A stretch of 15,500 bases of DNA from Holophagaceae bacterium UBA692 (lineage in GTDB: Bacteria; Acidobacteriota; Holophagae; Holophagales; Holophagaceae). Position numbers and translations under genes: made by a program. This document shows, in pieces, positions 6,060 to 13,678 of the stretch. The notes under the pieces are model-generated. The model ran no database searches. It was not told the DNA's origin and was given only the letters and a program-made list of their open reading frames with translations. The stretch is taken from positions 1 through 15,500 of the forward strand of contig DBMS01000222.1 of NCBI GenBank assembly GCA_002297665.1. Direction: 5' to 3'. How positions within the stretch are numbered: the stretch's first letter is position 1; each line of letters starts with the position of its first letter.

Positions 6060-7625
6060 ATGGACGACACGCTTCTGGCCCTGGATTGCGGAACGCAGAG
6101 CCTGCGGGCCATGCTGTTCGCCAAGGACGGCACCCTCCTGCGCAAGGTCAAGATCGAGTACGAGCCCTACGTGAGCCCCCGGCCGGGCTGGGCGGAGCAG
6201 GACGCCGAGCTCTACTGGAGGAGCCTGTGCGAGGCCGTGGGCACCCTCAAGCTGGAAGCCCGCGAGGCCTTCGAGGCCGTTCGCGGGGTGGGGGTCACCA
6301 CCCAGCGGGACACCCTGGTGTTCCTGGACCGGGAGGGCGTGCCCCTGCGCCCGGCCATCACCTGGCTGGACACCCGCAAGGCCCGCGCCGTGTACCGGCC
6401 CGTGTGGTTCAAGCGCCTGGCTTTCTGGGCCGTGGGCATGCTGGAGGCCGTCCAGAAGACCCAGAAGGAATGCCGGGCCAGCTGGGTGCGCCAGGAGCAG
6501 CCCGATATCTGGGCCCGCACCACCAAGGTGCTCCAGGTCTCGGGCTTCCTCAACCACCGGCTCACCGGGGCCTACCGGGACTCCGTGGCCAGCCAGATCG
6601 GACACATCCCTTTCAACTACAAGAAGATGCGCTGGGCCCGGAAGGGGGAGCTGCCCGACCTCCTCTTTCCCATCGACCGCGCCCTGCTCCCCGAGCTGGT
6701 GCCCGCGGGAACCGTCCTGGGGACCGTCACGGCCCAGGCCGCCCGTGCCACGGGCCTTCCCGAGGGCCTCCCCGTGGTGGCCTGCGCCTCGGACAAGGGC
6801 GCCGAGACCGTGGGCATCGGATGCGTTGAGGAGGGGATGGCCAGCCTTTCGCTGGGCACCACCGCCACGGTCCAGGCGACGTCCCCGCGGTACTTCGAGC
6901 CGGTGGCCTTCATGCCCCCCTACCCCGCCGCCGTGGCGGGCCACTACAACCCCGAGGTGGAGATCTTCCGGGGCTACTGGATGATCTCCTGGTTCAAGCG
7001 CGAGCTCGCGCCGGTGGAGGTGAGCGAGGCCGCCGAGGCCGGCGTGGCGCCGGAAGCGATCCTCGACCGGTTCCTGCGGGAGGTGCCCGCGGGGTCCATG
7101 GGACTGATCACCCTGCCCCACTGGGGCCCCAGCCTCAAGCTGCCCGGCACCAAGGGCGCCATGGTGGGCTTCGGCGACGTGCACACCCGGGGCTACATCT
7201 ACCGCTCCTTCCTCGAGGGCCTGGCCTTCGGCCTGCGGGAGGGCCTGGAGCGCATCGAGAAGGCCGGGGGCACGCGCATCACCCGCATCGGCATCTCGGG
7301 CGGCGCCACCCAGTCCGGGGAGATCTGCCAGCTGACCGCCGACATCCTCGGCCGGGAGCTCACCTCGGGCGAGACCTTCGAGACCGCGGGACTGGGCGCC
7401 GCGGCCATCACCGCCGTGGGGGTGGGGCTCCACCGGGACCTGCCCGGAGCGGTGGCGGCCATGGTCCGCCACGGCCGCGTCTACCGCCCCCGGCCCGCGG
7501 AGGCCGGGCTCTACGACCGGCTCTACCGCCGGGTCTACCGCAGGCTCTACGCCCGGCTCAAGCCCCTGTACCGGGAGATCCGGTCCATCGTGAACTACCC
7601 CGCCAAGGCCTCCGATGAAGACTGA
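6060..7625 (+). CDS. FGGY-family carbohydrate/polyol kinase, GlpK-like
   Basis: This 521-residue ATP-dependent kinase belongs to the FGGY family. The N-terminal phosphate-binding turn is LDCGTQSLRA (residues 8-17), the catalytic aspartate is probably D245 in ASDKGAETVG, and SLGTTATV and GISGGATQSGEICQL are the ATP-side motifs. E. coli GlpK contacts glycerol through R83, E84, Y135 and D245. Here the matching block reads QRD (82-84), with Asp for Glu, and the YFSATK segment that carries the tyrosine is not recognisable. Glycerol is therefore plausible from the neighbours but unproven, and I withhold the name glpK. The C-terminus (484-513) is a tyrosine/arginine/leucine-spaced helix beginning LYDRLYRRVYRRLY. 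AGGA (6051-6054) precedes the ATG. The end overlaps the next gene by 11 bases. Confidence 0.86.
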   Translation: MDDTLLALDCGTQSLRAMLFAKDGTLLRKVKIEYEPYVSPRPGWAEQDAELYWRSLCEAVGTLKLEAREAFEAVRGVGVTTQRDTLVFLDREGVPLRPAITWLDTRKARAVYRPVWFKRLAFWAVGMLEAVQKTQKECRASWVRQEQPDIWARTTKVLQVSGFLNHRLTGAYRDSVASQIGHIPFNYKKMRWARKGELPDLLFPIDRALLPELVPAGTVLGTVTAQAARATGLPEGLPVVACASDKGAETVGIGCVEEGMASLSLGTTATVQATSPRYFEPVAFMPPYPAAVAGHYNPEVEIFRGYWMISWFKRELAPVEVSEAAEAGVAPEAILDRFLREVPAGSMGLITLPHWGPSLKLPGTKGAMVGFGDVHTRGYIYRSFLEGLAFGLREGLERIEKAGGTRITRIGISGGATQSGEICQLTADILGRELTSGETFETAGLGAAAITAVGVGLHRDLPGAVAAMVRHGRVYRPRPAEAGLYDRLYRRVYRRLYARLKPLYREIRSIVNYPAKASDED

Positions 7626-9321
7626 CTCACGGCCCCCCTGGATCCACGAGGCGCCCCCCCCGGGCTCCTGGCGCTCCCTCTTCAAGTGGGGCGCCCCGGG
7701 GGAATTCAAGCACCCCAATGCACGGCTCCTGGACCTCATGAAGAGGACCTTCGCCATGGAGGACGCCGATTTCCGGGCGCCGGGGCGCACCGGGACGGGA
7801 CCGGTGGACCTGGACCCTCCCTGCGCACTGCCGTCCGCGGACCTGGCGGCCTTCCGGTCCCTCCTGGGCGAGGGCGGGGTCGCCACGGACGGCCTCTCCC
7901 GGCTCAGGGCCGCCGCCGGCAAGACCATGCTCGACCTCATGCGCCTGCGGGAAGGCCTCGACGAGAACCTTCCCGACGCCGTGCTCTTCCCCCGCAACCG
8001 CCATGATGTGGCGCGCATCGTGGCGCGGTGCGCGGACCGGGGCATCGCCCTCACGGCCCGGGGCGGCGGGACGTCGGTGACCCGCGGCCTGGAGTGCCCC
8101 CGGGGCGGGGTCTCCCTGGACCTCACCCGGCACATGCACAAGGTCGTCGCCTTCAGCGAGGCGGACCAGACCATCACCGTCGAGGCGGGGATGTACGGCC
8201 CCGAGCTGGAGAAGCTCCTGAACGGCGCGCCGGAGCACTTCGGCGCCTCCCGGCCCTACACCTGCGGCCACTTCCCCCAGTCCTTCGAGTTCTCCACGGT
8301 GGGCGGCTGGGCGGTGACCCGGGGCGCCGGTCAGAACTCCACCTACTACGGCAAGATCGAGGACCTGGTGCTGGCCCAGGAGTGCGTGACCCCATCGGGG
8401 GTCTTGCGCACCGCCGGCCACCCCGCGGCGGCCACCGGTCCCGACCTGGACCAGCTGCTCCTGGGCAGCGAGGGCGTCTTCGGCATCGTCACGGAGGTGA
8501 CCCTGCGCGTGTTCCGGTCCATGCCGGAAAACCGCCGGCGCTTCGGCTACATGTTCCCCGACTGGCCCGGCGCGTGCCGCGCGGCGCGGGAGATCCTCCA
8601 GGCCGAGGCCGGGTTCCCCTCCGTGTTCCGCCTGTCGGATCCGGAGGAGACCGACGTGGCCCTCAAGCTTTACGGCGTCGAGCGCCCCGCGATCGAGGCG
8701 CTTCTGGGCCTCTGGGGCCTGCGTCCGGGAAGGCGCTGCCTCCTGCTGGGCACCGCGGACGGCGCGAAGGGCTACGCCCGGAACGTCCGGAAGGCGGTGG
8801 GCCGCATCGCCAGGCGCTTCGGCGCCCTGCCCACCACGGGCCTGGTGACCCGGGCCTGGGAGCACGGCCGGTTCCGGGACCCCTACCTGCGCGACGACCT
8901 CCAGGACTTCGGCATCCTGACCGACACCCTGGAGTGCTCGGTGACCTGGGACGCCCTGGAGCGGGTGCACCGGGAGGTGCGGGCCTATTGCAAGGCCCGG
9001 CCCGGCACCGTGTGCATGACGCACATGTCCCACTGCTACCCCCAGGGCGCCAACCTCTACTTCATCTTCATCACCCGCATGGACGCCATCCCGGACTACC
9101 TGGCCTACCAGGCCGGCATCCTGGACACCATCCGCGCCCAGGGCGCGGCGCTCAGCCACCACCACGGCATCGGGCGCATGACGGCGCCCTGGCTGGAAGG
9201 CCAGCTGGGCCGGGCCCACATGGACCTGCTGCGCGCCGTCAAGCGCCACTGCGATCCCGGCGGCATCCTGAACCCCGGAGGCACCCTGGGCCTGGACCTG
9301 CCGGAGGCCGGGCGGCGCTAG
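7615..9321 (+). CDS. FAD-binding oxidase, alkyl-dihydroxyacetonephosphate synthase-like
   Basis: This 568-residue protein belongs to the vanillyl-alcohol-oxidase-type FAD family and resembles alkyl-DHAP synthase, which swaps the acyl chain of acyl-DHAP for a fatty alcohol to make ether lipids. The FAD domain shows PDAVLFP (120-126), GGGTSVT (150-156), SFEFSTVGGW (223-232), YGKIEDLVL and LLGSEGVFGIVTEVTLRV. The C-terminal half has SHCYPQGANLYF (472-483) and the histidine cluster HHHGIG (515-520), which in AGPS lies near the active site, then LNPGG. No transmembrane segment or peroxisomal-type signal is seen. It starts inside the kinase gene, so translation is probably coupled. As last gene of the glpD operon it would receive DHAP made by GlpD, if it is acylated. 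Many bacterial AGPS-like proteins lack a proven substrate, so the exact reaction is inference. Confidence 0.85.
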   Translation: MKTDSRPPWIHEAPPPGSWRSLFKWGAPGEFKHPNARLLDLMKRTFAMEDADFRAPGRTGTGPVDLDPPCALPSADLAAFRSLLGEGGVATDGLSRLRAAAGKTMLDLMRLREGLDENLPDAVLFPRNRHDVARIVARCADRGIALTARGGGTSVTRGLECPRGGVSLDLTRHMHKVVAFSEADQTITVEAGMYGPELEKLLNGAPEHFGASRPYTCGHFPQSFEFSTVGGWAVTRGAGQNSTYYGKIEDLVLAQECVTPSGVLRTAGHPAAATGPDLDQLLLGSEGVFGIVTEVTLRVFRSMPENRRRFGYMFPDWPGACRAAREILQAEAGFPSVFRLSDPEETDVALKLYGVERPAIEALLGLWGLRPGRRCLLLGTADGAKGYARNVRKAVGRIARRFGALPTTGLVTRAWEHGRFRDPYLRDDLQDFGILTDTLECSVTWDALERVHREVRAYCKARPGTVCMTHMSHCYPQGANLYFIFITRMDAIPDYLAYQAGILDTIRAQGAALSHHHGIGRMTAPWLEGQLGRAHMDLLRAVKRHCDPGGILNPGGTLGLDLPEAGRR

Positions 9322-9348
9322 GCCCGGGCCTTGGAGGCTGTCCGCGTA

Positions 9349-11685
9349 CTAGACCTTCTGGTCCTTCCGGTCCCTGCCCAGAAGGCCCTGGGCGCGCAGC
9401 ACCGAACGGATCTGCCCCTCCGAATACGGCTTGTCCAGGAACCCCCCCACACCCAGGTCCCGGAAGGCCTCCTGGGCCTCGTCCTCCAGGCGCCCGCTGG
9501 AGACGATGATGGGAAGGGAGGGCAGGAGCCGCCTCAGGGAACGCACGAAATCCAGGCCGTCCAGGGCGGGCATGTGCAGGTCGGTGATCACGCCCTGGAG
9601 GCGCTTGCGGTTGTCCTCGGCGCGCATGAGGCCGTCCACGCCGTCCACGGCCGTCACCACCACGAAGCCCATGCGCCGGAGCACGATGGCCGCCATGGTC
9701 AGCACCCCGGGCTCGTCGTCCACCACCAGGAGGGTCCGCCCCTCCCCGGAAAGCCCGTCCCCGGGCGCCGGCGCCCGCCACGCGTCGAGGCCGGGGCGCG
9801 CCAGGGGGAGGTGGATGCGGAAGGTGGTGCCCAGGCCCGGCTCGGTCATCACCTGGAGAAAGCCTTCGTGCCCCTTGAGGATGGCCACCACCGTGGACAG
9901 CCCCAGGCCCGTGCCCTGGTCGAGGGGCTTGGTCGAGAAGAAGGGGTCGAAAATCCTGGACAGGATCTCTGGAGCGATGCCTGTGCCGGTGTCCTCCACG
10001 TCCACCACGAGGAAGGTGCCCGGCCGGGAGGCGGGGAGGGCGTCGGGCATGGAGCCCGCGACCTCCGCCACCCGGACGCCGATGGTCAGCCGGCCCCCGT
10101 TGGGCATGGCGTCCCGGGCGTTGACGCAGAGGTTGAGGAGCACCTGGTTGACCTGGGTGACGTCCCCCCACACCGGGGGCAGGTCCTCCGGGCCTTCCAC
10201 CGCCACCTGCACGTTCTTGGGGAAGGTGCTCCGGAGCAGGTTGGCGAGTTCCGAGAGGAGCGGACCGGTCTGGATGGGCTCCTTGGCTCCCTCGGTCCCC
10301 TTGGCGAAGGCCAGCAGCTGGCGCACCAGCGCGGCGCCGCGCTTCGCGCTGGCCTCCAGGAGGTCCACGATCCCGGGCGGGGCGTCGGGGTACTGCTCCC
10401 TCAGGGCCTCCACGCCCATGAGGATGGGCGTGAGGGCGTTGTTGAGGTCGTGGGCCACGCCGCCGGCCAGGGTCCCCAGCGCCTCGATCCGCTGGGACCG
10501 GTGGGCGGCGCGATCCTGGATCTGGCGCTCCGTGATGTCCCGGGCGACGGAGATGAAGCGGGGCTCGCCCCCGGCGGGGGCGATGTACTGCACGTTGATC
10601 TCCACGGGGATCTCGCGCCCATCCCGGTGCCGGTGGGTGGTGGTGAGCTGCCGGGAGACGGCTTCGCCCGCCGCCAGCTGGCCCAGGGCCGCCTTGAAGT
10701 GCGCGACTTCGCCCTCGGGCAGGAGGTCCGGGGCGCTCCTGCCCAGCAGCTCGGCCCGGGTGTACCCCGTCTGCCGCACGGCCCCTTCGTTGACGTAGGT
10801 GAACCGCAGGCTTCCCGGCTCGAAGACGAAGGCGCCGTCCTCCGTGGCGTCCAGGGTCGCCAGCGCCTGGCGGACCTCGGCGGTGCGGGCCTCGACGCGG
10901 CGCTCCAGGTCCGAATTGAGGGCGCGCAGGAGATGCTCGCTCTCCACCAGGGCATCCTGGCTGAGGCGCAGGGCGGCCTCGGCGTCCTTGAGGGCGGTGA
11001 CGTCCCGGGCCGTGGCGTACATGAAGCCGTCGGGCTCGGGCGCCGAGCGCCAGGAGAGCCACCGCCAGGAGCCGTCCTTGTGGAGGTAGCGGTTCTCGAA
11101 GGCGTGAACCTTCTCCCCGCGGAGCACCTGGCGCTCCACTTCCCTCAGCGTCGAGGCGCGGTCGTCGGGGTGCACGAAATCCAGGTAGGGCCGGGCCAGC
11201 ATCTCGTCCAGGGTCCAACCCAGGGTCTCCGTGAAGGCGGGGCTGAGCCGCCTGAAATGGCCGTCGGCGTGGGAGATGCACAGCATGTCCAGGGACAGGG
11301 AGAAGAAGCGCTCCCGCTCGGCCTCGGCCCCCCTCTGGCGATGCCGGCTGCGTCCCGAGGCCTCGGACAGATAGGCCAGGACGGCGGTGACGGCGATGAA
11401 GAGCCCCATGCCCAGGAACCCCATGGCGTCCCGGACCAGCACCAGCCCCGCCAGCCGGGGCAATCCCCAGAGGGCCGCGGCGCAGGAGAGGGCCGTGGCG
11501 GCGAGGCCCGCCCTCATTCCCCCGTAGAGGGCCGCGACGAGGACCGCGGGATAGAAGGTCAGCCAGGCGAGACGCTCCCCGAGCGCGGGCAGGAGCCAGA
11601 CCCGGGCCAGCGCGGCGAGGATCACCAGGCCCGCCCCGAGGCCGTACGGCATCCATTTCCAGCGTGGCGACAGCAGCGATACCAT
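9349..11685 (-). CDS. Membrane-bound PAS-PAS hybrid histidine kinase with C-terminal receiver
   Basis: This 778-residue sensor begins with about four membrane helices (residues ~14-107) in a DUF4118/KdpD-like arrangement. Two PAS domains follow (~125-235 and ~272-388), the first ending ARDVTALKDAEAAL and the second ARDITERQ, with a coiled linker at 232-270. The dimerisation/phosphoacceptor helix holds H412 in GGVAHDLNNALTP. The ATPase domain shows LNLCVNARDAMPNGG (N-box), DTGTGI (565-570) and GTGLGLS (591-597). A receiver domain (649-770) has D656/D657, phosphoacceptor D702 (ITDLHMP), the S/T position in VSSG, and K752 (DKPY). There is no DNA-binding output domain and no response-regulator gene next door, so the partner must lie elsewhere. 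AGGA (11693-11696) sits seven bases before the ATG. It converges on the oxidase gene with a 27-base gap. The signal sensed is unknown. Confidence 0.93.
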   Translation of the reverse strand: MVSLLSPRWKWMPYGLGAGLVILAALARVWLLPALGERLAWLTFYPAVLVAALYGGMRAGLAATALSCAAALWGLPRLAGLVLVRDAMGFLGMGLFIAVTAVLAYLSEASGRSRHRQRGAEAERERFFSLSLDMLCISHADGHFRRLSPAFTETLGWTLDEMLARPYLDFVHPDDRASTLREVERQVLRGEKVHAFENRYLHKDGSWRWLSWRSAPEPDGFMYATARDVTALKDAEAALRLSQDALVESEHLLRALNSDLERRVEARTAEVRQALATLDATEDGAFVFEPGSLRFTYVNEGAVRQTGYTRAELLGRSAPDLLPEGEVAHFKAALGQLAAGEAVSRQLTTTHRHRDGREIPVEINVQYIAPAGGEPRFISVARDITERQIQDRAAHRSQRIEALGTLAGGVAHDLNNALTPILMGVEALREQYPDAPPGIVDLLEASAKRGAALVRQLLAFAKGTEGAKEPIQTGPLLSELANLLRSTFPKNVQVAVEGPEDLPPVWGDVTQVNQVLLNLCVNARDAMPNGGRLTIGVRVAEVAGSMPDALPASRPGTFLVVDVEDTGTGIAPEILSRIFDPFFSTKPLDQGTGLGLSTVVAILKGHEGFLQVMTEPGLGTTFRIHLPLARPGLDAWRAPAPGDGLSGEGRTLLVVDDEPGVLTMAAIVLRRMGFVVVTAVDGVDGLMRAEDNRKRLQGVITDLHMPALDGLDFVRSLRRLLPSLPIIVSSGRLEDEAQEAFRDLGVGGFLDKPYSEGQIRSVLRAQGLLGRDRKDQKV

Positions 11686-11744
11686 CAGTTTTTCCTATCC
11701 CGCCTCCATGCGTGATGGGGCCAGGAGGGTCCTCCAGGCCAGGG

Positions 11745-11774
11745 ATTCTACCTCAGAACGAAAGTGGGTCCCAA
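11745..11774 (-). promoter_or_regulatory. Candidate promoter for the hybrid histidine kinase
   Basis: On the minus strand, TTGGGA (11769-11774) is followed after 18 bases by TAGAAT (11745-11750), a 5/6 match to TATAAT. This would give a leader of about 50 bases before the ATG at 11685. The rest of the 220-base divergent region shows no convincing promoter for the gamma-glutamyltransferase gene; TATCTT at 11884-11889 is the nearest candidate -10, with no matching -35. Confidence 0.38.
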
Positions 11775-11905
11775 TTTCAATTCGCACCCGCCCGCCCAGG
11801 TTTCCGAACCGTTCTGGCCGACCGGAGGGGCCGCGCCCCCACTTGATCCTGGACGGGTCCCCCGCCGTTCCGGTACGGTTGGCTATCTTCTCACGAGGTA
11901 TACCC

Positions 11906-13600
11906 ATGCGATGGACTCCGCTGCTCCTTTGCCTCTGCTTCGCCGGGGCCGCCTGCGCCGCGGACCGGGTCACCGGGCGCGCCTTCGCCACCCGGTCGGA
12001 GGTGGCGGCCCGCCACGGCATGGCCTGCACCAGCCAGCCCCTGGTGACCCAGATCGCCCTGGACATCCTCAAGGCGGGAGGCTCGGCGGTGGACGCGGCC
12101 ATCGCCGCCGACGCGGCCCTGGGGCTCATGGAGCCCACGGGCGCCGGCATGGGCGGGGACCTCTACGCCCTGGTGTGGGACGCCAGGAGCCGCAAGCTTC
12201 ACGGGCTGAACGCCAGCGGCCGGTCACCCCGGTCGCTCACCCTGGAGCACTTCCAGAAGCTGGGCCTCAAGCACATCCCCGCCACGGGGCCCCTGCCCGT
12301 CTCCGTACCCGGCGCGGTGGACGGCTGGTTCATGCTCCACGGCCGCTTCGGCAAGCTGCCCATGAAGGCCGTCCTGGCCCCGGCCATCCGCTACGCCGAG
12401 GAGGGTTTCCCCGTGTCCGAGCTCATCGCCTACTACATGGGGCGCAGCATGAATTCGCTGGGCCGGTTCCCGGGTTTCCGGGAGACCTTCTCGGTGGACG
12501 GCCAGCGGGCCCCCGTTTCCGGGGAGATCTTCAGGAACCCGAGGCTCGCCCGGACCCTGGCCGAGGTGGCCGAGGGCGGACGGGACGCCTTCTACAAGGG
12601 CGCCATCGCCCGGAAGATCGACGCCTACATGAAGGCCCAGGGCGGATTCCTGGGCTACGAGGACCTGGCCTCCCACCACGGGGACTGGCTGGACCCCGTG
12701 AGCGTGAACTACCGGGGCTACGACGTGTGGGAACTCCCCGGCAACGGCCAGGGCATCGCCGCGCTCCAGATGCTTAACATCCTGGAAGGCTACGACTTCG
12801 CAAAGATCCCCTTCGGAAGCCCGCGCCACCTGCACCTGGTCGCCGAGGCCAAGAAGCTGGTCTTCGAGGACCGGGCGAAGTTCTACGCCGACCCCGACTT
12901 CGTCAAGGTGCCCGTGCGGGGCCTGCTTTCCAAGGCCTACGCCGCCCAGCGCCGGGCCCTCATCCGGGAGGACCGGGCCGCACGGCGACTGGAGGCCGGC
13001 AACCCCGCCCTGAAGGACGGCGACACCGTCTACCTCACCGTGGCCGACGGCGAAGGCAACATGGTGAGCCTCATCCAGAGCAACTACCGGGGCATGGGCA
13101 GCGGCATGACGCCCGGGGACCTGGGCTTCTGCCTGCAGGACCGCGGGGAGCTCTTCAGCCTCGAGCCCGGCCAGGCCAACACCTACGCCCCCGGCAAGCG
13201 CCCCTTCCACACCATCATCCCGGCCTTCGTCACCAAGGACGGCGAACCCTTCCTGAGCTTCGGCGTCATGGGCGGCGAGTTCCAGCCCCAGGGCCACGTG
13301 CAGATCGTCATGAACATCGTGGACTTCGGCATGGGCGTCCAGGAGGCGGGCGACGCCCCCCGCTGGGCCCATGAGGGCTCCCCCGAGCCCACGGGCGAGA
13401 AGGGCCGCCTGCCCGGCACCGTGCAGCTGGAGAGCGGCTTCCCCCTGGAAACCGTGCGCCAGCTCATGGACATGGGCCATGGCGTGGCCTGGATGCTGGG
13501 GGGCTACGGCGGGTACCAGGGCATCCGGCGGGACCCCGCGAGCAACGTGTACTTCGGGGCCAGCGAAAGCCGGAAGGATGGGCAGGCTTCGGGCTATTGA
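11906..13600 (+). CDS. Exported gamma-glutamyltransferase family protein (YwrD-like)
   Basis: This 564-residue protein belongs to the Ntn-hydrolase gamma-glutamyltransferase family, which self-cleaves and then hydrolyses or transfers gamma-glutamyl groups. Residues 1-19 are a signal peptide (MRWTPLLLCLCFAGAACAA), so it should act in the periplasm. The large-subunit part has GGSAVDAAIAADAALGLMEP and GAGMGGD. The predicted self-cleavage site is before Thr374 in GDTVYLTVADGEGNMVS, where classical enzymes read TTH rather than TVY. SLIQSNYRGMGSGM, PGKRPFHTIIPAF and FGVMGGEFQPQGH (452-464) follow, as in the YwrD-like branch. GAGG (11895-11898) lies seven bases before this ATG; upstream in-frame codons lack a signal peptide and are not used. 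It is divergent from the sensor kinase, and 78 bases without visible signals separate it from the next gene. Glutathione is the usual substrate of the family but is not proven here. Confidence 0.9.
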   Translation: MRWTPLLLCLCFAGAACAADRVTGRAFATRSEVAARHGMACTSQPLVTQIALDILKAGGSAVDAAIAADAALGLMEPTGAGMGGDLYALVWDARSRKLHGLNASGRSPRSLTLEHFQKLGLKHIPATGPLPVSVPGAVDGWFMLHGRFGKLPMKAVLAPAIRYAEEGFPVSELIAYYMGRSMNSLGRFPGFRETFSVDGQRAPVSGEIFRNPRLARTLAEVAEGGRDAFYKGAIARKIDAYMKAQGGFLGYEDLASHHGDWLDPVSVNYRGYDVWELPGNGQGIAALQMLNILEGYDFAKIPFGSPRHLHLVAEAKKLVFEDRAKFYADPDFVKVPVRGLLSKAYAAQRRALIREDRAARRLEAGNPALKDGDTVYLTVADGEGNMVSLIQSNYRGMGSGMTPGDLGFCLQDRGELFSLEPGQANTYAPGKRPFHTIIPAFVTKDGEPFLSFGVMGGEFQPQGHVQIVMNIVDFGMGVQEAGDAPRWAHEGSPEPTGEKGRLPGTVQLESGFPLETVRQLMDMGHGVAWMLGGYGGYQGIRRDPASNVYFGASESRKDGQASGY

Positions 13601-13678
13601 GGGCCCGGCGGGCTGGCGTCACGAGCCGATCCGGCGCACTATGGGTACTTCGCTCGACGCGCTTCGGATGGGGAACCC

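Noticed and set aside
4283..6151. Long minus-strand open frame (622 codons) opposite glpD
   Set aside because: It is a GC-rich codon shadow: composition is Gly/Ala/Val/His/Gln-rich with no recognisable motif, while the plus strand encodes full GlpD motifs.
7627..9249. 540-codon minus-strand frame opposite the AGPS-like oxidase
   Set aside because: Same shadow pattern; no start signal or domain, whereas the plus strand shows the FAD and HHHGIG motifs.
9320..9331. 12-base palindrome AGGCCCGGGCCT between the convergent oxidase and kinase genes, considered as a terminator
   Set aside because: It has no loop and no adjacent T-run on either strand, and such G/C palindromes are frequent in this composition.
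9331..11715. Long plus-strand open frame (794 codons) opposite the histidine kinase
   Set aside because: Low-complexity Gly/Val/His/Gln-rich translation without family features; the opposite strand has complete kinase and receiver motifs.
11724..11735. GGAGG-GT-CCTCC inverted repeat upstream of the histidine kinase
   Set aside because: The arms are only five bases with a two-base loop in GC-rich DNA; likely chance.
13601..13678. Small gap between gamma-glutamyltransferase and barrel genes searched for a terminator or promoter
   Set aside because: Only a four-base stem (GCCC-GGC-GGGC) without T-run and no spaced -35/-10 pair were seen.
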